The notes: generated by a model not told the origin, from the sequence alone. DNA of 64,000 bases from Margaritifera margaritifera (GCA_029931535.1 JAQPZY010001561.1:496001-560000), one strand, 5' to 3'. Counted from the first letter of the stretch, positions 32,321 to 46,847 are shown. Numbers and translations: made by a program.

Positions 32321-32539
32321 CCAAATATTAGACTTATCTAAACAATTTTTTTTAAAAAGTCCATCCAGTATTATAATATTAGAATTCAGTTTAATAATAA
32401 CGTTATGCAATTTTCCCTCCTTTACAATTTTTAACTTCGACAAATGATTAATTTCTACAAATCATTTTGTCTCGCATGTTGTCTCGCTTAGTGAGAAATG
32501 TGTCCCAACCTAACCGTGGAGTCCCTCTCCTTGCAGCCA

Positions 32540-32690
32540 GGATATCAACAACGTGTTATGACACAGCCATGATATCAACAAAGTGCTATGACACAGCCAG
32601 GATATCAACAACGTGCTATGACACAGCCAGAATATCAACAACGTGTTATGACACATCCAGAATATCAACAACGTGTTATGACACAGGTGC
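32540..32690. repeat. 30-bp minisatellite, 5 copies
   Basis: Unit GATATCAACAACGTG plus YTATGACACAGCCA. Confidence 0.9.
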
Positions 32691-32691
32691 T

Positions 32692-33100
32692 TAGTCACTG
32701 AAGGTAGGGAAAGACCACAGGGTACGAACCATATGTCCAAATTTTACTTAGTCCCTCAAGGTAGGGAAACATCCAAGGGCGCGACCCAGATGTCCAAGTT
32801 TTACTTAGTCGCTGAAGGTAGGGAAGAAAACCCCAGGGCACGACCCAGAGGTCCAAGATTTACTTAGTCCATGGAGGTAGGGAACAAAAACCAGGGCACG
32901 ACCTAGAGGTCAAAGTTTTACTTAGTCCCTGGAGATAGGGAAAGACACCAGGGCACGACCCAGAGGTCAAAGTGTTACTTAGTCCCTGAAGGTAGGGAAA
33001 AAAATCACAGGGCACGACCCAGAGGTCCAAGTTTTACTTAGTTCCTGGAGGTAGGGAAATACACCAGGGCACGACCCAGAGAATCAAGTCTTACTTTTGT
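32692..33100. repeat. ~57-bp minisatellite, about 7 copies
   Basis: Units contain TTACTTAGTCCCTGGAGGTA, GGGCACGACCCAGAGGTC and CAAGTTT. It follows the 30-bp array almost without gap. Confidence 0.88.
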
Positions 33101-33759
33101 TGATATCCGGGTCACTGATCACACAAGCCAGTTCTCAGATATGAGAGACAAACAACTCGTAAATATTTTAAATTTATGTAAACTTAGCACTACAACCATC
33201 CCAACTCCAACTCGCCAGCCCTACTCCAAGAAGCCAGATAAAAATTAAAAAAGTGCTCGCACAATCTTCATCCATAGGACAATCACTGACCCAAGTTTTC
33301 ATGTGTCTAGCTTCATCGGTGTAAATAAAGTTCGTACGGACACCCGTACGTGAGTTCGTACAGACGGTATCAAAATATTTCCGCGTTTCTTTATACATAT
33401 AATTAATTACTTTTCACTTACGAGTAGAGAATATAATTTTTAAGTTTAACGGTTTGCCAGAACATTCAGAAAAGACTTAGAACCGTTAGGGTTTGTCTTT
33501 GTATTGAACCTCTTTCCTTATGTGTCAGCTGCAAAAATTCCCAGGTCGCATTCGTGTAGCCAGTGCTTTTTATTCAGTCACAATAAGGTGGTACAACCTG
33601 AAATTTTCAATAAATGTTGAGATCTTCTCTATAAAACAAAAATTTCATTTTAACTTTGGTCTCTGCACATAATCTCGTTTCGCCCCTGCATTTGTGTTTA
33701 GATAGTATGCAAAAGTCAATATATTAGTAGCTTTGAAGCATATGATTGTTGCACACATT
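33101..33759. other. Unannotated
   Basis: No gene seen between two minisatellites. Confidence 0.35.
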
Positions 33760-34465
33760 TGTTATGTCATTTCATGTTCCGTGTAGGCCATTTAAATCTT
33801 ACTTGTTATGTCCATTTCATGTTCAATGTAGGCCATTTAAATCTTACTTGTTATGTCCATTTCATGTTCCATGTAGGCCATTTAAATCTTACTTGTTATG
33901 TTATTTCATCTTCCGTGTAGGCCATTTAAATCTTACTTGTTATGTCCATTTCATGTTCAATGTAGGCCATTTAAATCTTACTTGTTATGTCCATTTCATG
34001 TTCAATGTAGGCCATTTAAATCTTACTTGTTATGTCCATTTCATGTTCCATGTAGGCCATTTAAATCTTACTTGTTATGTTATTTCATATTCCGTGTGGG
34101 CTATTTTCATATTATTTGTTATGTCCATTTCATGTTCCATGTAGGCCATTTAAATCTTACTTGTTATGTTATTTCATATTCCGTGTGGGCCATTTAAATC
34201 TTACTTGTTATGTTATTTCATATTCCGTGTGGGCCATTTAAATCTTACTTGTTATGTTATTTCATCTTCCGTGTAGGCCATTTAAATCTTACTTGTTATG
34301 TCCATTTCATGTTCCATGTAGGCCATTTAAATCTTACTTGTTATGTCCATTTCATGTTCCATGTAGGCCATTTAAATCTTACTTGTTATGTTATTTCATA
34401 TTCCGTGTGGGCCATTTAAATATTGTTTGTTATGTCATTTCATGTTCCATGCAGGCCATTGTAAC
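33760..34465. repeat. 45-bp minisatellite, about 15 copies
   Basis: Unit contains GTTATGTCCATTTCATGTTC, CATGTAGGCCATTTAAATC and TTACTT; variants have TTATTTCATATTCCGTGTGGG. Overlapping ORFs are by-products of a period divisible by three. Confidence 0.93.
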
Positions 34466-34659
34466 TTTACTTAACTTGCACGTTAAGAGAAGTCAATTTT
34501 GAGTTGTTTTTGTCCGAGTTTCTCTGACCTTTCCCATCCAATGTTACATACTAGTATTTCGACTGTTATGATAGGGTTGGTCACCACAAGGTATCTTTCG
34601 AAATGCTGTATCTCACACTGTGTGGGAAACGTTGCAAGAAACTCGGACTATATTTATCA

Positions 34660-35166
34660 TAATCAATTAAAGAATATCTCTGTCGCTAAGAATACTACTT
34701 GCAAGTCATTAAATTTATCTCTGTCGCTAAGAATAATACATGCAAGTCATTAAATTTATCTCTGTCGCTAAGAATACTACATGCAAGTCATTACATTTAT
34801 CTCTGTCGCTAAGAATAATACACGCAAGTCATTACATTTATCTCTGTCGCTAAGAATACTACATGCAAGTCATTATATTAATATCTGTCGCTAAGAATAC
34901 TACATGCAAGTCATTAAATTTATCTCTGTCGCTAAAAATAATACATGCAAGTCATTTAATTTATCTCTGTCGCTAAGAATAATACATGCAAGTCATTAAA
35001 TTTATCTCTGTCGCTAAGAATAATACATGCAAGTCATTAAATTTATCTCTGTCGCTAAGAATAATACATGCAAGTCATTAAATTTATCTCTGTCGCTAAG
35101 AATACTACATGCAAGTCATTACATTTATCTCTGTCGCTAAGAATACTACATGCAAGTCATTAAATT
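34660..35166. repeat. 41-bp minisatellite, about 12 copies
   Basis: Unit contains ATCTCTGTCGCTAAGAATA, then MTACATGCAAGTCATTAAAT. Confidence 0.93.
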
Positions 35167-36314
<1,148 letters not shown>

Positions 36315-37018
36315 GGATCGTGTCTTCAAGTGACACAGTTCCATATAAATGTGATACGTGTCTTCAAGTGACACAGTTCCACATAAATGTGATATGTGTC
36401 TTCAAGTGACACAGTTCCATATAAATGTGATACGTGTCTTCAAGTGACACAGTTCCATATAAATGTGATACGTATCTTCAAGTGACACAGTTCCATATAA
36501 ATGTGATACATGTCTTCAAGTGACAAAGTTTCATATAAATGTGATACGTGTCTTCAAGTGACACAGTTTCATATAAATGTGATACGTGTCTTCAAGTGAC
36601 ACAGTTTCATATAAATGTGATACGTGTCTTCAAGTGACACAGTTCCATATAAATGTGATACGTGACTTCAAGTGACACAGTTTCATATAAATACGATACG
36701 TGTCTTCAAGTGACACAGTTTCATATAAATGTGAACGTGTCTGCAAGTGACACAGTTCCATATAAATGTAATACGTGTCTTCAAGTGACACAGTTCCATA
36801 TAAATGTGATACGTGTCTTCAAGTGACACAGTTCCATATAATGTGGTACGTGTCTTTAAGTGACACAGTTCCATATAATGTGATACGTGTCTTAAAGTGA
36901 CACAGTTCCATATAAATGTGATACGTGTCTTTAAGTGACACAGTTCCATATAATGTGATACGTGTCTTTAAGTGACACAGTTCCATATAATGTGATACGT
37001 GTCTTCAAGTGATACAGT
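36315..37018. repeat. 38-bp minisatellite, about 18-19 copies
   Basis: Unit contains GTGATACGTGTCTTCAAGTG, then ACACAGTTCCATATAAAT. Late copies lose one A (ATATAATG), giving 37 bp. Confidence 0.93.
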
Positions 37019-37097
37019 TTAGACCTGAGGAGGAATAATACAATCGTCTGATAAAAGCAAATTTTAAGTTTAATAAGGCACTTTTAAGTATAATGAA

Positions 37098-37435
37098 AGC
37101 TACCCATAGTACACATTTGAGTGCTTCACGTTGCTACTAAGTATAAAAGACTTGCTACCCGTTGTACACATTTGAGTGCTTCATGTTGCTACTAAGTATA
37201 AAAGACTTGCTACCCGTTGTACACATTTGAGTGCTTCATGTTGCTACTAAGTATAAAAGACTTGCTACCCGTTGTACACATTCGAGTGCTTCAAGTTGCT
37301 ACTAAGTATACATGACTTGCTACCCATGAGTCGTACACCTTCGAGTGCTTCAAGTTGCTAGTAAGTGTACAAGAATTGCAATGCTACTAAGTATACAATA
37401 ATTGCTATGCTACTAAGTATACAAGAATTGCTATC
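37098..37435. repeat. ~55-bp minisatellite with shorter terminal units
   Basis: About five units containing TTGCTACCCGTTGTACACAT, GAGTGCTTCATGTTGCTAC and TAAGTATAAAAGAC; the last units shrink to about 25 bp. Confidence 0.85.
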
Positions 37436-37914
37436 CATGAAATGTGTCTTGCATGACAGTTTTCTTCTTGCCATTTAAAAAAAGTTCCTCCATAATTCAT
37501 CCAAGAGTTTACTTAAATAGATAAGTAACAAGTCTGATGAAACAAAGTATATTTTATCCTTCGTAATATTTTGTAGAACCAGTTTAAAACATTTAGTTAT
37601 AAAAAATGACTCGATCGACGTATTCATTCTATGATACCGTGGTAAAGGGACTATACATCTGTAGAAACACTGTGTATACCTATTGAAGAATTACGCCCCT
37701 CTATATTACCTTTCATATCTCCTATTGCCTACATTAAAAAAAATATTGCATTTTTTCCTTCAATAAATGTATATATCAGATTACTTCTAATACTACTAGT
37801 AATCACCTATCATATACCGTAGTCGCTTCTTATAATACTAGTAACTACCTATCAAACACTAGAGTCGCTACAAACAAGATTGGTGGTGCATCTCCCAAAG
37901 GTGTACCTGTATGC
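37436..37914. other. Unannotated
   Basis: No gene seen. Confidence 0.35.
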
Positions 37915-38382
37915 TAAAGACCATCATTTCATTGCACTAAGACTAAGCTGTCATCCAATGACAAGACCATCCTTCCATTGCACTAAGACTAAGCTGTCAT
38001 CCAATGACAAGACCATCCTTTCATTGTACTAAAACTAAGCTGTCATCCAATGACAAGACCATCCTTTCATTGCACTAAGACTAAGCTGTCATTAAATGAC
38101 AAGACCATCTTTTTATTGTACTAAGACTAAGCTGTCATCCAATGACAAGACCATCCTTTCATTGTACTAAAACTAAGCTGTCATCCAATGACAAGACCAT
38201 CCTTTCATTGCACTAAGACTAAGCTGTCATTAAATGACAAGACCATCTTTTTATTGTACTAAGACTAAGCTGTCATCCAATGACAAGATCATCCTTTGAT
38301 TGCACTAAGACTAAAGCTGTCATCCAATGACAAGACCATCTTTTCATTGTACTAAGACTAAGCTGTCATCCAATGACAAGTG
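37915..38382. repeat. 46-bp minisatellite, 10 copies, with higher-order order
   Basis: Unit contains GACCATCCTTTCATTGCACT, AAGACTAAGCTGTCATCC and AATGACAA. A three-unit block that includes the GTCATTAAATGAC variant recurs twice in succession. Each unit holds a short inverted repeat, TGTCATCCAATGACA. Confidence 0.92.
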
Positions 38383-38944
38383 AACATATTCAGTTATAAG
38401 AACTGATGCATTTTCAGTAATAGAATAAAAACGTATGGTAATACCTTACTAATTTTTTAAACACCTTTTGGATCGATGACAAGTGATCAGATTTTTGGAG
38501 GTGGTCTGCTGTGCAAGATAAATCTACTGTCTGAGGATTAGGCCATTTTTCTGGACAGATGATTTGAAGAAAACAAAATGTTTGTTGCTGCCCTCTTTTC
38601 TGAAAATAATATATATTTTTGTTATATATGTCCATAAGTCATAGACTGTTCGGCCAAGAATTTCTCCTTAAATAGAAGGAAAACAATACGGATCGACGGA
38701 ACGAGTAATAACCTATCAATCGATACAGTGGGTGGTATCTTAGTAAATCAATTCGATTTACGAAGTGTGTTTGTATTCAGTGAGTGGCCCCATTACACGC
38801 GAGATTAGGAGGAGAGGTTTTACAGTAGTTTCAACAGAATTTATTCAAGGTAGTCAAGGATAGGTATCTGATATTAAACAGAATTTATTCAAGGTAGTCA
38901 AGGATAGGTATCTGATATTAAACAGACAGATAAAGTGGAAACTT
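38383..38944. other. Unannotated, with a 44-bp tandem pair
   Basis: Two identical 44-bp units (38833-38920) containing AACAGAATTTATTCAAGGTA and GATAGGTATCTGATATTA precede the 24-bp array. No gene seen. Confidence 0.5.
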
Positions 38945-39029
38945 GTGATGCTTTATTTAAAGGACAATTACTATCAAATAAATTTCATCGTGGAAGAGAC
39001 GCATATGAAAATTGATGTTGGGCTTGCTT

Positions 39030-40447
39030 TATATGAGTATACCTATATACCTTTATATGAGTATACCTATGTACCTTTATATGAGTATACCTATGTACCT
39101 TTATATGAGTATACCTATGTACCTTTATATGAGTATACCTATGTACCTTTATATGAGTATACCTATGTACCTTTATATGAGTATACCTATGTACCTTTAT
39201 ATGAGTATACCTATGTACCTTTATATGAGTATACCTATGTACCTTTATATGAGTATACCTATGTACCTTTATATGAGTATACCTATGTACCTTTATATGA
39301 GTATACCTATATACCTTTATATGAGTATACCTATATACCTTTATATGAGTATACATATACACCTTTATATGAGTATACCTATACACCCTTATATGAGTAT
39401 ACCTATACACCCTTATATGAGTATACCTATACACCCTTATATGAGTATACCTATACACCCTTATATGAGTATACCTATACACCCTTATATGAGTATACCT
39501 ATACACCCTTATATGAGTATACCTATACACCCTTATATGAGTATACCTATACACCCTTATATGAGTATACCTATATACCCTTATATGAGTATACCTATAC
39601 ACCCTTATATGAGTATACCTATATACCCTTATATGAGTATACCTATACACCCTTATATGAGTATACCTATATACCCTTATATGAGTATACCTATATACCC
39701 TTATATGAGTATACCTATATACCCTTATATGAGTATACCTATACACCCTTATATGAGTATACCTATATACCCTTATATGAGTATACCTATACACCCTTAT
39801 ATGAGTATACCTATATACCCTTATATGAGTATACCTATATACCCTTATATGAGTATACCTATATACCCTTATATGAGTATACCTATACACCCTTATATGA
39901 GTATACCTATATACCCTTATATGAGTATACCTATACACCCTTATATGAGTATACCTATACACCCTTATATGAGTATACCTATACACCCTTATATGAGTAT
40001 ACCTATACACCCTTATATGAGTATACCTATACACCCTTATATGAGTATACCTATACACCCTTATATGAGTATACCTATACACCCTTATATGAGTATACCT
40101 ATATACCCTTATATGAGTATACCTATACACCCTTATATGAGTATACCTATATACCCTTATATGAGTATACCTATACACCCTTATATGAGTATACCTATAT
40201 ACCCTTATATGAGTATACCTATACACCCTTATATGAGTATACCTATATACCCTTATATGAGTATACCTATACACCCTTATATGAGTATACCTATATACCC
40301 TTACATGAGTATACCTATACACCCTTATATGAGTATACCTATACACCCTTATATGAGTATACCTATATACCTTTATATGAGTATACCTATATAACTTTAT
40401 ATGAGTATACCTATATACCCTTATATGAGTATACCTCTATACCCTTT
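39030..40447. repeat. 24-bp minisatellite, about 59 copies
   Basis: Unit TATATGAGTATACCTATR plus YACCYT. The array is zoned: an initial block of GTACCT units, a short block of ATACCT, then a long block mixing ACACCC and ATACCC, with a few ATACCT/ATAACT units at the right end. No indels are visible, so several frames stay open on both strands. Confidence 0.97.
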
Positions 40448-43314
40448 TCTATTCGTGATAGGAAATCTTAGAGCTGTATGTTTCAAAATAAACCCGTTTG
40501 ACTATATTGTGCGTATGCGCCAATGATCATCCCTGCCTTGCTTACAGTTTAAGGAATACAATATATTATAAATGTTGATTAAAAGAAACCCGCTTGTAAT
40601 CTCTCCATTCCACTCCATCCCTTTTATCAATTTTGTCATTAACCATACTGTATGGTTTCGTCTTCTCTATTGTATTCATGGAATAAATAGTTGTTTTACA
40701 CCAGGAAGTATTGTATTTTGTAAAATCAATTTAGTCACTTCGTGATAACATGTACCGTATGTGCCCGTGTAACGTTTACACAACGGTGAAAAAGTTTGAA
40801 CCAGACCTGTCGTCTACAGTTTTTGTTTGAATTCGTAGATCGGATGAATAGCGTAGACCGTGATCTGCCTGCGCATTAGGCTTAACCCGATCTGGGTAAA
40901 GACTTTTCATAGTTGGTGGTGCGTATATGCAGGTTCTTACGGTAATCTCATTCCAACCTGCTCGACTTGCATCGCGTGTTCTTGATATTACTTGCTCAAA
41001 GGTATGCGAACGATTAGAAAACAAAAAGGAATAAATCCGAAATATAGTCAAATGTATACATATATTTAAATGTACGCTATAAGATTTTCCAACCTCGAAA
41101 TAGTTTTGGAGTCAAATCAACAGCCTTAACACACGAGTCAGAACCCAGTTTACGGTAAGTGAAATAATTTCAGTCCACTCGTACTGTATCGACGTTTCGG
41201 TGACAAAATGTTCTTCTCAGTAATTTCAGAACTATATGAAGAAAAGCTCGAAAAATTGCGGAAAGTAATGTTTTCTGGGGTTTCTTTTAATATTTTTTAA
41301 AATGCTATTCGTAACACTAACTTTGTCCAAAAGAACCAATAACACTATTTCTGAATTGCATTTATTTGACGCTAAACGAGTCATAGGGATAAATACCGAA
41401 CAAATCATATCTTTGAGACTTTCTATATTCCGGAACCGATACTGGGCATGGGAGTGGGGGAATCATCTTTCATTTGAAAAACAAAAGATAATTTTATAAG
41501 TATAGGGGAGATATAACGAAGCGAACTATGGTAGGGCTTTCAAATATAAATGCACCATCTTCGCGCATTTGTGAAAATATGTGCGTGAATCTAGCAATAG
41601 AGCGTCCTAGATTGACTGAAAGGGACAAATGTTGATCTATGTGTCCTTTATAATAGAGATGATGTATCACATTAGCCCGAAGTTTCAGGATTTTCCTAAA
41701 ATCAACTCTGAACGTAGGATTGATTTATTCAGTCAAACATGCATTACAGGTCACCTATACCAAGAGATAATTTGTCTTCTACGACCAGCTTTGAGGTCCG
41801 GTACACCACAGTCATTGCATAAATATGCGTTTAGTAAACAATTGTCTACACAGGTAATTTTTCTCACTTCACAGAAGTGACTGCTTAAGACAGGTGTGGT
41901 TGTATTACTTGATATGATATTAATAGTGGTAAAGACCTCCTCCTCACCTGTTTTTTATGTTCTTTTATAAAAACTGAAAAACTATTGCCATTCTTATTTT
42001 AAGGTAAAACACTCGGTTAGTTTTCAGTTCCTTACGTAACATAAAAGTATATATTTAGATTAAAAATGAGTTAACATTTGACTGTTCGAAATCTGCTTTC
42101 ATTTACTTGTAAGACGTAACTTGATCTAGTGGTCAAGAATGTATGTTGAGTGGAATTTATCCCATAAAATAGCATGTTTTTGTTATCCCGTTACATATGA
42201 TTGGTGTGTCATTTTCAAAAGAATTTTTTTCATATCCTATATAATTGCAGTGGTTCGTGGATTTTCAGTATGGTTTTGCGAAGGAACATGAATGAACCGT
42301 AAGTATGACGATCGAATCTATTGTTGAAAAGTATATTTATGAAAACAAAAATCCGACTCATTTTATATAATATCTGGAAAATTTGACTCCCTTGGCTACC
42401 TACATCAACTGTCAATCAACTATAACGTAAATCATTCCTATAGTCAACTCACCAATCCCATCACGGCTAGGTATGAATCATTATGTATGCGCATCTAGGT
42501 TGAGAGTGATCAAAGACAATGTTTCCTCTGTCTTGGAAATCTTGTTATTATTTGGCTTTTACTGCCCATTTCCAAGACGGAGCGTGATGTACATTAATCA
42601 AGTGCAGAGAAAAAGTATATACAGCGTTTATGATGGCCGGTGTTTTCAAGGGCTTGCCTCCAATTAGAAAGCGAACTGTTACACACATACTACCTTGATC
42701 AGCCATCTTCTCTTTCAGACAGCTATCGTTTCAATCCAGTGTGAATATTTCGATAAAGCGCCATTTTCAGTAAGCTACCCTAAGTTTCTTCAGAGTTTGC
42801 ATACATTTATAAATCTCACATATGCCATTTGACCCCGAAACATAGGACAACTTTGGCAACTTTTGCCACATCCTTCAGTCCATATGTGGTACTTGTACAA
42901 ACTTTTGTTTTTACATTGAACTGGTTTAGAGATTATGCTGCCAGGGTACATGAAACTAATATATTCTTCTTTTTAACAAGAAAAACATATCAAGAAAAAT
43001 CAGAGCAAAGTCAATGAATAATGTTGAGTTTCCTTGACTTTGATTTATAAAACAAATGTTACGGTCCCATGTCTACACGTACAAGTGAGGCCAATACACA
43101 AGTGGGTTATGTTATATACAAGAGACGAGATATTGCAAGGAGTGAAATTTGTATTAATTGTGGAAAACGGTTTGGAGACGAATTTCGCTTTGGGAAAAGT
43201 TTTTTTTTTTAAAAACCCTAAACAAACAAACAACGGAATTTATTGGTTTGAAGTATCCGCGCAGCATAATCTCGAAATCATATCAATGTTAACAAACATT
43301 TGTAGAAGTACCAT
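40448..43314. other. Unannotated AT-rich sequence
   Basis: No gene recognised on either strand. A fragment similar to the MITE at 58230 lies at 40850-40905. Short ORFs at 40776-41051, 41302-41499, 41629-41880 and 43034-43396 show no recognisable similarity. Confidence 0.4.
40850..40905. repeat. Fragment related to the MITE at 58230-58450
   Basis: GCGTAGACC, then GATCTGCCTGCGCATTA, compares with GATCTGCCAGCGCATTA at about 58368. It is followed by TTAACCCGATCTGGGTAA, itself nearly palindromic. Confidence 0.5.
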
Positions 43315-43385
43315 ACATGGACCGAGGGACAGCGATGGGTGCCGTTGCCCGCGGCAAAGGTTCGATTCCCGCTTTGAACGAATTA
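43315..43385 (+). mobile_element. tRNA-like SINE fragment
   Basis: GACCGAGGGACAGCGATGGG resembles a degraded box A and GGTTCGATTCCC (about 43361) is a good box B. The spacing of the two is about right for a tRNA head. The next sequence is a (TA)n run instead of a body. Confidence 0.5.
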
Positions 43386-43396
43386 TAACTCTCTAA

Positions 43397-43417
43397 TATA
43401 TATATATATATATATAT

Positions 43418-43476
<59 letters not shown>
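43397..43476. repeat. (TA)n microsatellite
   Basis: Nearly uninterrupted TA units with one GA. Confidence 0.95.
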
Positions 43477-43479
<3 letters not shown>

Positions 43480-43758
43480 CACACACGCGCTCTTAAGTAG
43501 ACATTAGTTGCTGAATGACACGGACGTAGTATATAAATAAAATATATTTACATTGTGCAAACGCCTAAACTAATGGAAGCCATGTTTATACCTTCTTTAT
43601 CGACATTATGATAATTTTACGGCAAAATATTTATTCAATTTTAAGATTTTTAAAATATATTCATTATCACCAACAAAGCGGTCCCCTTTTGCCATTAATT
43701 TTAGTAGCGATGTGACATTATCTCTTTAAAACTTACAAGAACTAAAATTAAGCACACT

Positions 43759-45810
43759 ATGTCAGCTTACTCGAGCGATCAGTTTAATTTATGTACCAAC
43801 AGGGAAATGGAAACATTTAAAAGTATTTTTCATGTGCAGATTGTAGAAGAAATTCTCATACATTTTATCAAAAAGCCTAGAGGACTCCGTTGTTGTCGTT
43901 CTGTGATCTATGGACAAACGCTAAATCATTCATTTGAATTAAAGCAAGAGAAAGATCCTCACATTGGTTTTCTTTCTTCATATGTACTAGATCTTTTGAA
44001 TAAATACGAAATACCTTACGATGTTATCAAGCAGACAGTTTATATTTTCAGAGAGAAAGAACAGAGTAGATGGCGGCTCTCGTTTTTACCAGGGGTGTTA
44101 ATTCTTGCAAGTCTCATCAATTGTATTTGCAGACAGGAGCTCTTTCTGAACACACATCATTTCAAACAGTTTCATTACGGCTACGAGATCCCGTTAATTC
44201 TCACGATACTTGAAACTGTGACATTCGCAGTTCTTGTAACCGCCAACACGCATCGCGATGTCAAATCAATATCTGAAGGAATATTCATATGTGCTTTCGC
44301 CCACATCAAAAGCAATTTTCTGTTTTCTTACTGGATCAGTTTAGACAGGAAAAGTTCATTTGTATTCGGTTATCTAGAGCCAATCGTATTAACGATGCTT
44401 CTCAGAATATGTACTGGAAGTGAAGTCAGGGCAGGTATTATGGTAAGTCTTGGACTAGTGTCGTTAGGAGCAACATTGTCGCTGGGAGATATGTCCGCAT
44501 TCATAAATATTGGTCGAACCGTTATTGTGATTTTTCTTTACATATTTTTCATCTCTTTACGAAATATCACACTCAAACATTTGAAAGAGGAGTCTTTGAC
44601 ATTCAGTCCCAGAAAGAGGCTGATTGTGCCATATACAGTTGCAACTTTCGTTATTGGATATATTTCGTCTGCTTTTTATCTAAGTGAAGCGGTGATTCCC
44701 ATGATGCTTGCATTAGTGACAATTTTTACTTCTGTGTTTATTTTGTATCTGACAACCCTGATGGTACAACTTTGTGATGTTACCTTCCTGTCTGCCATTG
44801 GAGTATGGATACAAGTGATCCTTAACGTGGCTGTCCTAACACAAAACTATGTACACAATGTCGCCTTAGCCATATTTGGGACAGCAATACTCGTAGGTGG
44901 GACCTATTTGCTCCTGCTTTATTCGAAAGATACGGAGTCAAACGTGTGTGGGCTTCAACAAGAAGGTGAGTTTTATCCCTACTTTTGTATTCTTAAAAAA
45001 TAAAATGAGTGTTCCAGGTCTTGCTTTCACCAACATAACAACAACTTTACATAAATATTAAGTGTGAAAACTCGTAATCTGTTTGGGTGATATCAAATGT
45101 CTTAGGTCCGGATTTAAACTTTAAGATCGTTGATGATTTGGTCCAAACAACTTTAGCTCAAATGGGATGCATTTTTACTATAGCAACTTTCTTTTCTGCG
45201 ATGGCATTTCATTTTTCTCACCGGGCATACTAATATTAAATCATTTTAAATTTTATGTTCATAAATGTAATATTAAATAAAATGTTGGAATGATTACATT
45301 GATATTTAATATATGACTGAGATTTATATCTAAATAAAGCAAAACTTTTCTAAATACTAAAACATGCTACTCTCCTCTCATTATGCGTGAAAAGTTCTTC
45401 TTTTGAAAACCATATACACAAACTTATCAAAAGATTTGTCTCATTTCAATTTCTTGTATTGCTAAAAGTGTGTAATCTATTTCAATTCAACAGAAATATC
45501 CATTTCAATCATTTCGTCGCCAGCCATTCAAATAAGAAATACTTAAACGATGCCATGACAAAATGAATGTGATACGAATAGAAAGAAAAAGTCTAATATT
45601 AAATTCTACGTTTAATTTTCAGTATCCCACCACGAAATGTATACGAGGATGGAGTTTTTGTTATTTGCCGGAAGTGCGATGGGACTATTTTTATATGTGC
45701 TCCAGCCCAAGATAAGCGAGAGAGACATGCAGACGTTTCATGTTTTTGGATTTGAGAGTTTTATGAGGAAACTTCTATTTAACAAACAGTCTACCCAAGC
45801 TCCATCGTAA
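43759..45810 (+). CDS. Two-exon multipass membrane protein, DMT/SLC35-like transporter candidate
   Basis: Exon 1 runs 43759-44965, with a donor AAG|GTGAGT; exon 2 runs 45623-45810, after acceptor TTTTAATTTTCAG. The join is phase 1 and gives 464 residues ending at TAA 45808-45810. The first ~100 residues are soluble. Hydrophobic segments lie at about 107-124, 144-162, 172-192, 201-217, 225-243, 248-267, 288-308, 312-336, 341-361 and 365-388, plus one in exon 2 (FLLFAGSAMGLFLYVL). Ten helices, with GLVSLGATLSLGDMSAF then SLRNITLKHL, resemble the repeat pattern of nucleotide-sugar/triose-phosphate transporters, so a Golgi/ER solute carrier is plausible. The soluble N-terminus is unusual for that family. 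If the intron is retained, translation stops at 45003. No upstream exon was found. Confidence 0.7.
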
Positions 45811-45862
45811 TAGCACGAGGAAACTTCTATTCAACAAAGTCTACGAAAGCTCCATCGTAATA
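45765..45862. repeat. Tandem duplication of the gene's 3' coding end
   Basis: GAGGAAACTTCTATTTAACAA to CTCCATCGTAATAG (about 45766-45813) is repeated just after the stop as GAGGAAACTTCTATTCAACAA to CTCCATCGTAATAAC (about 45817-45862), with small differences. It includes a second copy of the stop codon. Confidence 0.85.
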
Positions 45863-46847
45863 ACATCTATACTAAATGAGTTGTTTTACTTGCACTTGTA
45901 ATTTTGTTTGATTACACATGCTCCATTTTTTCACATCAAGTACATGCTTAGAGAATCTTAATATGAAAATGTTTATTTAAATCCAGGTAGTTAAATATTT
46001 TTGAAATTGTGAAGTGCTTGAAAATCGCGGATAGCTACATTACTGTGACGTTGGCTGAGGACCTACGCCTTTAACTGCAAAGTAGTCCGACAACTGTCAA
46101 TGTGATTGGAGAAAGTATGAGCACTTTAGCCGACAGTTTTCGTCAATAGTGATAGATATGACAAGGACAGGTACCATATGAAGTATCAGTAATATTTTTC
46201 TATGCAGGCTAACTTAGAAAACATTACTGTCCCATGAAAGTTAACGAGGCAGCGTATCTATATGCAAATTTTTGGCGTTTGAAGTAATGTTTATGTAAGG
46301 CATAGAAGCAGTTATTATAAAAACACCCATAAATATAGTAGACTGTATTAAGGTCAGTGTGTTTAATATTCGTGGAGATTAAAAGTCTATCATTTACCAT
46401 TGTTGGGGGAAGACAAAGTTTTGAATGAAAACCTTATTTCCGTCTTCTACGGACACTCGTGACGATGGGGAAGGAGAGGGGAGGAGTTTGTGTTGGAATA
46501 AATATTTCGTTTTTAGAACGCTTTGTCAGCTTAAGGGGAAATTAGTGCCGAATTCTGGAATCATTCTTAAATATACAGTTATACGCTTCTACATGGTCGT
46601 GGTCTGTAATGACTGACCCCATAGTATTTCGGGGATGATGTTCAGTTAATCATGCTTGAATCAAGTTTAAAATTGGAAATACCTTATATTTCTAGGGCAT
46701 ATATCTTTTTTTACTGAGAGGTTTTGGACGGAAATGATGAAATACATGTAATCATCATTTTAGCAATTATAACGATTTACGAATCGGCGACCTTAGACCT
46801 TGAGCATTTATCTTTGACATTCTTTGAAAGCAGGACCGAGCACATAC
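45863..46847. other. Unannotated 3' flank
   Basis: No gene seen. No clear AATAAA close after the stop codon of the transporter-like gene. Confidence 0.35.

Noticed and set aside
31948..32447. 127-, 150- and 198-residue ORFs in the 54-bp array
   Set aside because: Same artefact; open on both strands at once.
33746..34502. ORFs of 69-132 residues in the 45-bp array
   Set aside because: Period divisible by three; no flanking coding evidence.
38945..40471. 508-residue ORF (PLYEYTY repeats) and the overlapping 453- and 460-residue ORFs
   Set aside because: They are by-products of a 24-bp array with no stop in several frames on both strands. Variation includes replacement changes at one fixed codon, and the flanks show no gene.
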